In this document: positions 7,347-10,574 of the stretch, piece by piece
How positions within the stretch are numbered: position 1 is the first letter of the stretch
Layout of the letters: every line of letters starts with the position of its first letter
Source of the DNA: DATDCV01 sp036524155
GTDB lineage: Bacteria; Verrucomicrobiota; Verrucomicrobiia; Limisphaerales; UBA8199
Direction: 5' to 3'
DNA length: 10,574 nucleotides
Assembly: GCA_036524155.1 (NCBI GenBank)
Contig: DATDCV010000021.1
Location: 1 to 10,574, forward strand
Position numbers and translations under genes: made by a program
Notes under the pieces: generated by a model
Seen by the model: the letters and a program-made list of their open reading frames with translations, nothing else
What the model was told of the DNA's origin: nothing
Databases searched by the model: none

Positions 7347-7347
7347 T
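7342..7347 (+). promoter_or_regulatory. Putative -10 element for propeller B
   Basis: A perfect TATAAT ends 24 nt before ATG 7372, with GC-rich flanks, so a transcript would start near 7354 just ahead of the Shine-Dalgarno. No convincing -35 hexamer lies 16-18 bp upstream; TTGACT at 7284-7289 is 52 bp away and cannot pair with it. A -35-independent or activator-dependent promoter would be needed. Confidence 0.35.
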
Positions 7348-7356
7348 TCCTGTTTC

Positions 7357-7361
7357 AGGAG
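7357..7361 (+). promoter_or_regulatory. Shine-Dalgarno for propeller B
   Basis: AGGAG lies 10 nt before ATG 7372, slightly long but workable. Together with the compact signal peptide that follows, it favours ATG 7372 over the upstream in-frame ATG 7315. Confidence 0.55.
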
Positions 7362-7371
7362 CAACTGTCCT

Positions 7372-10371
7372 ATGCGAATTCGGTTATCTTCATCCGCGCT
7401 GGCCTCCATTGTTCTGCTTGCGTTGGGTCTCGCCGCCCCGCTGAACGCGCAGCAACTTCGTTTGCTTTCCCAGGTCGATCCGGCGCAAGTCCCCGCCGGG
7501 GCGGGCGGGGATTCGTACACGCCGCTGCTGAGCCCGGATGGCCGCTATGTGGTCTTTGTCAGCACGGCCAATAACCTGCTGGTGGCGAGCAACGGCGCGG
7601 TGATCCCGATGCGGCTTCCAGCGCCGCTCAACGTCTATCTCCGGGATCGCGCCTACGGCACCAATGCGCTGGTCAGCGTAAACCTGTCCGGCGTCGCCGG
7701 CGGGAACGGGGATTCACTGCCGGCCGGGCTATCGCCCGATGGCCGGTTCGTCGTGTTCGAGAGCACCGCGAACGACCTCGTGTCGGGAGACACAAACAAC
7801 GCCAACGACGTGTTCGTGCGGGACCTGGTGAACGGGACGACCACCCTGGTTAGCGCGGCAACCAACGGTTTGCCGGGGCTGGGCGCGTCGCGCAGCCCGG
7901 CCATGACGCCCGACGGGCGCTACGTTGCTTTTGTAAGCGCGGTCACAAACCTGGTCGACCGCGATACCAACCGGATTCCGGATGTTTTCGTGCGCGACCT
8001 GCAAAACAACACGACGGTGCTGGCGAGCGTCGGCGCGATATCCACGGCGCAGACGGGGAGCTCGGAAGCGCCGGAGATCACGTCCGATGGGCGTTACGTG
8101 GCATTCTACAGCAGCGCCGCCAACCTTGTTCCGGGTTCGAGGATCGGCAGTGACATTTACATCCGTGATTTGTGGTCCAATGTCACAATCCTGGCGAGCG
8201 GTTACGCGCGCACCGCGGTGCCATCCAACAGCGTTTCCTGTTTTAACCACACCTTCAGCGCGGACGGGCGCTACCTGGCGTATGAGGCGGCGGGGACCTA
8301 CGCGCTGTTCGGAACGGTGTTGCGCTACAGCCTCGACACGGGGCTGACAGACATCGTCGGCACCAACGCCACCGTGTCACGTTCCGCTTACGAAGACATC
8401 CGCAGCCTCGCGATCAGCGCCGACGGACGGTTCATTGCTTATGTCGCCAATTACAGCACGAGGGACGGCACCACTACTTGCATCAAGCGGTGGGACGCGC
8501 AGACCGGCGACTCGACCATCGTCAGCAGCAACGTCAGCGACGCCGGCGTCCCGTTGGGTAGTATCTGCGACTGGCCGGCGCTGGATCCCAGCGGGCGGTA
8601 TGTGGCGTTTCTGAGCAGCGCCACCAACATGGTGACCAATACCGTTGTGGGGGAGTACCACCTTTACCTGCACGACACGCGGCTTAGCCGGCGGACGTTG
8701 CTCGATGCCGATACCAACGGCGTCGGGTCGAGCATCAGCCCCCTCACGGCGCCCCAGATCAGCGCCGATGCGCGCTATGCCGCTTTCGACTGCCCGGATG
8801 CCAGTCTCGTGGCCAGTGACCGCAACCGGGACTCGGATGTGTTCCTTCGCGATCTGCAAACCGACCACATAGAACTGATTTCGGCCTGCGATCCGGCGCT
8901 CCCCACTGCGAGCCCAAACGGCGTGACGACCTTGTCGTTTTACTCAGTCAGCGGCGATGGACGCTACGTGCTGTTTGCGAGCGAGGCCGACAACATCGTC
9001 GCGAACGACACCAATGGATGCCGCGACGTCTTCGTGCGGGACCTGGCGGACGGAACGACCCGGCTCGTCAGTGCCGCGACAAATGGCTTAAGCGCGGACG
9101 GGGTATCGAGCGACCACGCGATCAGCCTTGATGGACGTCACGCCGCTTTCACGAGCCTGGCGGACAACCTGGCGCCCGGAGACACCAACCGCCTCCAGGA
9201 TGTGTATGTGCAGGACCTGCAGTCGGGGGCCACCACGTTGGTGAGCGTGAACAGCAGCGGGACGGGTTCTGGCAACAAGGACTCGTATCTGCCAATCGTT
9301 GCCGCGGGCGGCCGATACGTTCTCTTTCGCTCCAAAGCCACCAACCTGGCGGCAGGCAGCTACACTTCCGGGACCGAGAACCTGTTCCTGCGGGATATGA
9401 TGTTGGGCACGAACTACGCCCTTACTCTCGCAGGCGTGAAAGCCGCCTCGATGACGCCTGACGGCCGCTTTGTCGCGCTGCTTGACACGCCCGGTGCCTT
9501 CGGCGGTACGTATTACATTTGGGACACTGTGTCTGTCTCCAAGGCCACCAACACGACCGGTCTCACCTCACTCAACAACCTCGCGATCAGTCCGGATGGA
9601 AAGCGCGTGGCCTATTGGGGAGCTTCGGCCGCGGTGCAACTTTATGTGGCGGAGCTTTCGACCGGCACGACGTTGGCTATCACGCTCGGCCCCGTGCCCA
9701 CCGCCACGCCCTCGATCCGCTTCAGCGCCAACAGCCAGGTGCTCGTCTATAACAAACCCGTCAGCACCACGAACCAGGTTTATGGCTACGATTTGCAGGC
9801 AGGGGGAGAGTTCCTCGTCAGCGCCGACTATCAATCCGGTCAGCCGGCGAACGCCGCGTCCGATTCACCGGTGGCGAGCGCGGACGGGCGGTTCATCGCC
9901 TATCGCAGCGCGGCGGCAAACATCGTGCCGGGCGACGTGAACGGCCAGCCGGACATATTCCTCTTCGATCGCCAGACGGGCAGCAATACGCTATTGAGTG
10001 CCGGGCAGCCGGGCAACGTCAGTCCCAACAACCGGTCCTTGATGCCGGTGTTCAGCGGGGACGGCAGCACACTGCTCTTCAATAGCTGGGCCTCGGACTT
10101 GGCGCCGCGCGATTTCAACCAGGGCAGCGATATCTTCGCGACCATGTTCCTCACCGCGGTGCTGTTGCCGGGCAGTGGTCCGGGCCAGGGTCCGTGGGTT
10201 TCGTGGCCATGGGCGCCGGACAGGAATTACCGCGTCGAGTACAAGGACAGTCTGAATGAGGCGGCCTGGCACGAGCTGTCCGGCAGCATCACGAATCTGG
10301 GCGTGAAGGCCTGGTTGCAGGACCCGTCGCCGGCGGCGAGCCAGCGGTTTTACCGTGTCATTTCGTATTAA
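7372..10371 (+). CDS. Secreted PD40/WD40-like beta-propeller repeat protein (propeller B), paralogue of A
   Basis: A 999-residue protein. MRIRLSSSALASIVLLALG and following residues form a classic signal peptide, with likely cleavage after Ala26 (LNA before QQL). Sixteen PD40-type repeats run from about residue 52 to 922 in the same order and with the same special features as propeller A. The acidic loop D-x-N-x-x-x-D occurs in seven repeats (2, 3, 8, 9, 10, 15, 16). Four cysteines (290, 370, 399, 474) align with those of A, and SICDWP recurs between repeats 6 and 7. After a Gly/Pro/Trp linker (PGSGPGQGPWVSWPW), the last 49 residues (RNYRVEYKD...FYRVISY) repeat the C-terminal beta domain of A. 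ATG 7372 was preferred over ATG 7315 because of its Shine-Dalgarno and because the extra 19 residues would precede a complete signal peptide. It lies 200 bp after the pilin-like gene and may have its own promoter. Function unknown; a cell-surface or periplasmic binding or structural role is inferred. Confidence 0.93.
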   Translation: MRIRLSSSALASIVLLALGLAAPLNAQQLRLLSQVDPAQVPAGAGGDSYTPLLSPDGRYVVFVSTANNLLVASNGAVIPMRLPAPLNVYLRDRAYGTNALVSVNLSGVAGGNGDSLPAGLSPDGRFVVFESTANDLVSGDTNNANDVFVRDLVNGTTTLVSAATNGLPGLGASRSPAMTPDGRYVAFVSAVTNLVDRDTNRIPDVFVRDLQNNTTVLASVGAISTAQTGSSEAPEITSDGRYVAFYSSAANLVPGSRIGSDIYIRDLWSNVTILASGYARTAVPSNSVSCFNHTFSADGRYLAYEAAGTYALFGTVLRYSLDTGLTDIVGTNATVSRSAYEDIRSLAISADGRFIAYVANYSTRDGTTTCIKRWDAQTGDSTIVSSNVSDAGVPLGSICDWPALDPSGRYVAFLSSATNMVTNTVVGEYHLYLHDTRLSRRTLLDADTNGVGSSISPLTAPQISADARYAAFDCPDASLVASDRNRDSDVFLRDLQTDHIELISACDPALPTASPNGVTTLSFYSVSGDGRYVLFASEADNIVANDTNGCRDVFVRDLADGTTRLVSAATNGLSADGVSSDHAISLDGRHAAFTSLADNLAPGDTNRLQDVYVQDLQSGATTLVSVNSSGTGSGNKDSYLPIVAAGGRYVLFRSKATNLAAGSYTSGTENLFLRDMMLGTNYALTLAGVKAASMTPDGRFVALLDTPGAFGGTYYIWDTVSVSKATNTTGLTSLNNLAISPDGKRVAYWGASAAVQLYVAELSTGTTLAITLGPVPTATPSIRFSANSQVLVYNKPVSTTNQVYGYDLQAGGEFLVSADYQSGQPANAASDSPVASADGRFIAYRSAAANIVPGDVNGQPDIFLFDRQTGSNTLLSAGQPGNVSPNNRSLMPVFSGDGSTLLFNSWASDLAPRDFNQGSDIFATMFLTAVLLPGSGPGQGPWVSWPWAPDRNYRVEYKDSLNEAAWHELSGSITNLGVKAWLQDPSPAASQRFYRVISY
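7525..10137 (+). repeat. Array of 16 PD40-type coding repeats in propeller B
   Basis: Sixteen repeats with core (S/T)xDGR(Y/F)VxF, aligned one-to-one with the array of propeller A. Repeats 2-3 and 9-10 are the most canonical (e.g. GDTNNANDVFVRDL). Repeats 5-7 and 12-14 are divergent and lack the acidic loop. Confidence 0.85.
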
Positions 10372-10442
10372 GGGGCACGGGACTATGAACAGGAGGCTTG
10401 AACATCCAAAGGCGGAGAGGGGGACCACACGCGCGGGCTACT

Positions 10443-10467
10443 CCCTCTCCTCCACTGGAGGAGAGGG
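10443..10467 (+). repeat. Perfect 11-bp-stem inverted repeat, possible terminator or dispersed intergenic repeat
   Basis: CCCTCTCCTCC (10443-10453), loop ACT, then GGAGGAGAGGG (10457-10467) form an uninterrupted GC-rich hairpin 72 bp after the propeller B stop. A related GGGGAGAGGAGG follows at 10470-10481. I recall similar CCCTCTCC...GGAGAGGGTCGGGG palindromes as dispersed intergenic repeats in many GC-rich bacteria; that likeness is from memory and unverified. There is no T-tract, so intrinsic termination is uncertain. Confidence 0.6.
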
Positions 10468-10560
10468 TCGGGGAGAGGAGGCCCACGCCTTTCGGTACGC
10501 TGAACCATCACAACCCCACGTCTATTTCATGCGCGTTGGTGCCTTGAACCTTTCAGAAAG

Positions 10561-10565
10561 GGAGG
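10561..10565 (+). promoter_or_regulatory. Possible Shine-Dalgarno of a gene starting at the window edge
   Basis: GGAGG is followed by 8 nt and the final base A (10574). If the next two bases are TG, this is a well-spaced start site for a further + strand gene. Confidence 0.35.
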
Positions 10566-10574
10566 GCCACCTCA

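Larger units (their letters stand above)
10372..10574 (+). other. Non-coding tail after propeller B
   Basis: 203 bp without a convincing gene. It holds the inverted repeat at 10443-10467 and ends in GGAGG followed by 8 nt and a final A. ATG 10385 opens a frame to the window end (MNRRLEHPKAERG...), but it reads straight through the hairpin and shows no recognisable protein features. Confidence 0.45.

Noticed and set aside
7315..7371. Upstream in-frame ATG 7315 for propeller B
   Set aside because: It lies before the TATAAT hexamer and adds 19 residues ahead of a complete signal peptide; ATG 7372 has a Shine-Dalgarno.
3423..10137. CRISPR or recent DNA tandem repeat
   Set aside because: The periodicity exists at protein level only; DNA of successive repeats differs throughout and unit lengths vary.
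3162..10371. Propellers as TolB of the Tol-Pal system
   Set aside because: They share the blade-type repeat but are more than twice TolB length, lack an evident TolB N-terminal domain, and no TolA/Q/R/Pal gene is in the window.
10385..10574. ORF from ATG 10385 open to the window end
   Set aside because: It reads through the perfect inverted repeat, has no recognisable features, and competes with a better start signal at 10561-10574.

Overview
The window holds six confident protein genes, all on the + strand. There is also one speculative small ORF, several hairpins, and no visible tRNA, rRNA, CRISPR array or transposon. The DNA is GC-rich. The best taxonomic clues are a prepilin-type protein with a C-terminal H-X9-DG motif, and secreted repeat proteins ending in a short 'YRVxYxDxLNxxxWxxL...FYRVISY'-like beta domain. 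From knowledge of these families I infer a Verrucomicrobiota bacterium, possibly of the Pedosphaera/Limisphaerales type. No marker gene in the window proves this.

Left part (1-2875): an envelope or exopolysaccharide acylation cluster. It starts with the C-terminal 219 residues of an AlgI-type MBOAT O-acyltransferase, cut by the window edge. A membrane-anchored SGNH/AlgX-like protein follows, and its start overlaps the MBOAT stop by 26 bp. After a 92-bp gap comes an acyltransferase-3 family membrane protein. MBOAT plus SGNH is the classic two-part export and transfer system for O-acetylating an extracytoplasmic glycan. The acyltransferase-3 protein may modify the same or a related polymer.

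Middle and right part (about 2876-10371): a repeated module. Two very large secreted proteins (A, 3162-6272; B, 7372-10371) each carry sixteen WD40-like/PD40 beta-propeller repeats in the same order, followed by the same C-terminal beta domain. They are clearly ancient tandem duplicates, and a single type IV pilin-like H-X9-DG protein gene lies between them (6323-7171). Their common ancestry shows in shared landmarks inside the array: four conserved cysteines in repeats 5-8, a shared SICDWP motif, and the same two triplets of degenerate repeats. Their function is unknown. Signal peptides place them outside the cytoplasmic membrane.

The spacers carry a bulged hairpin after the acyltransferase (2882-2927) and a hairpin with a direct repeat between propeller A and the pilin gene (6274-6319). 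A TATAAT hexamer and Shine-Dalgarno sequence precede propeller B. After propeller B there is a perfect 11-bp-stem inverted repeat (10443-10467). The window ends on a GGAGG sequence ideally spaced from its last base, which suggests the next gene starts exactly at the edge.
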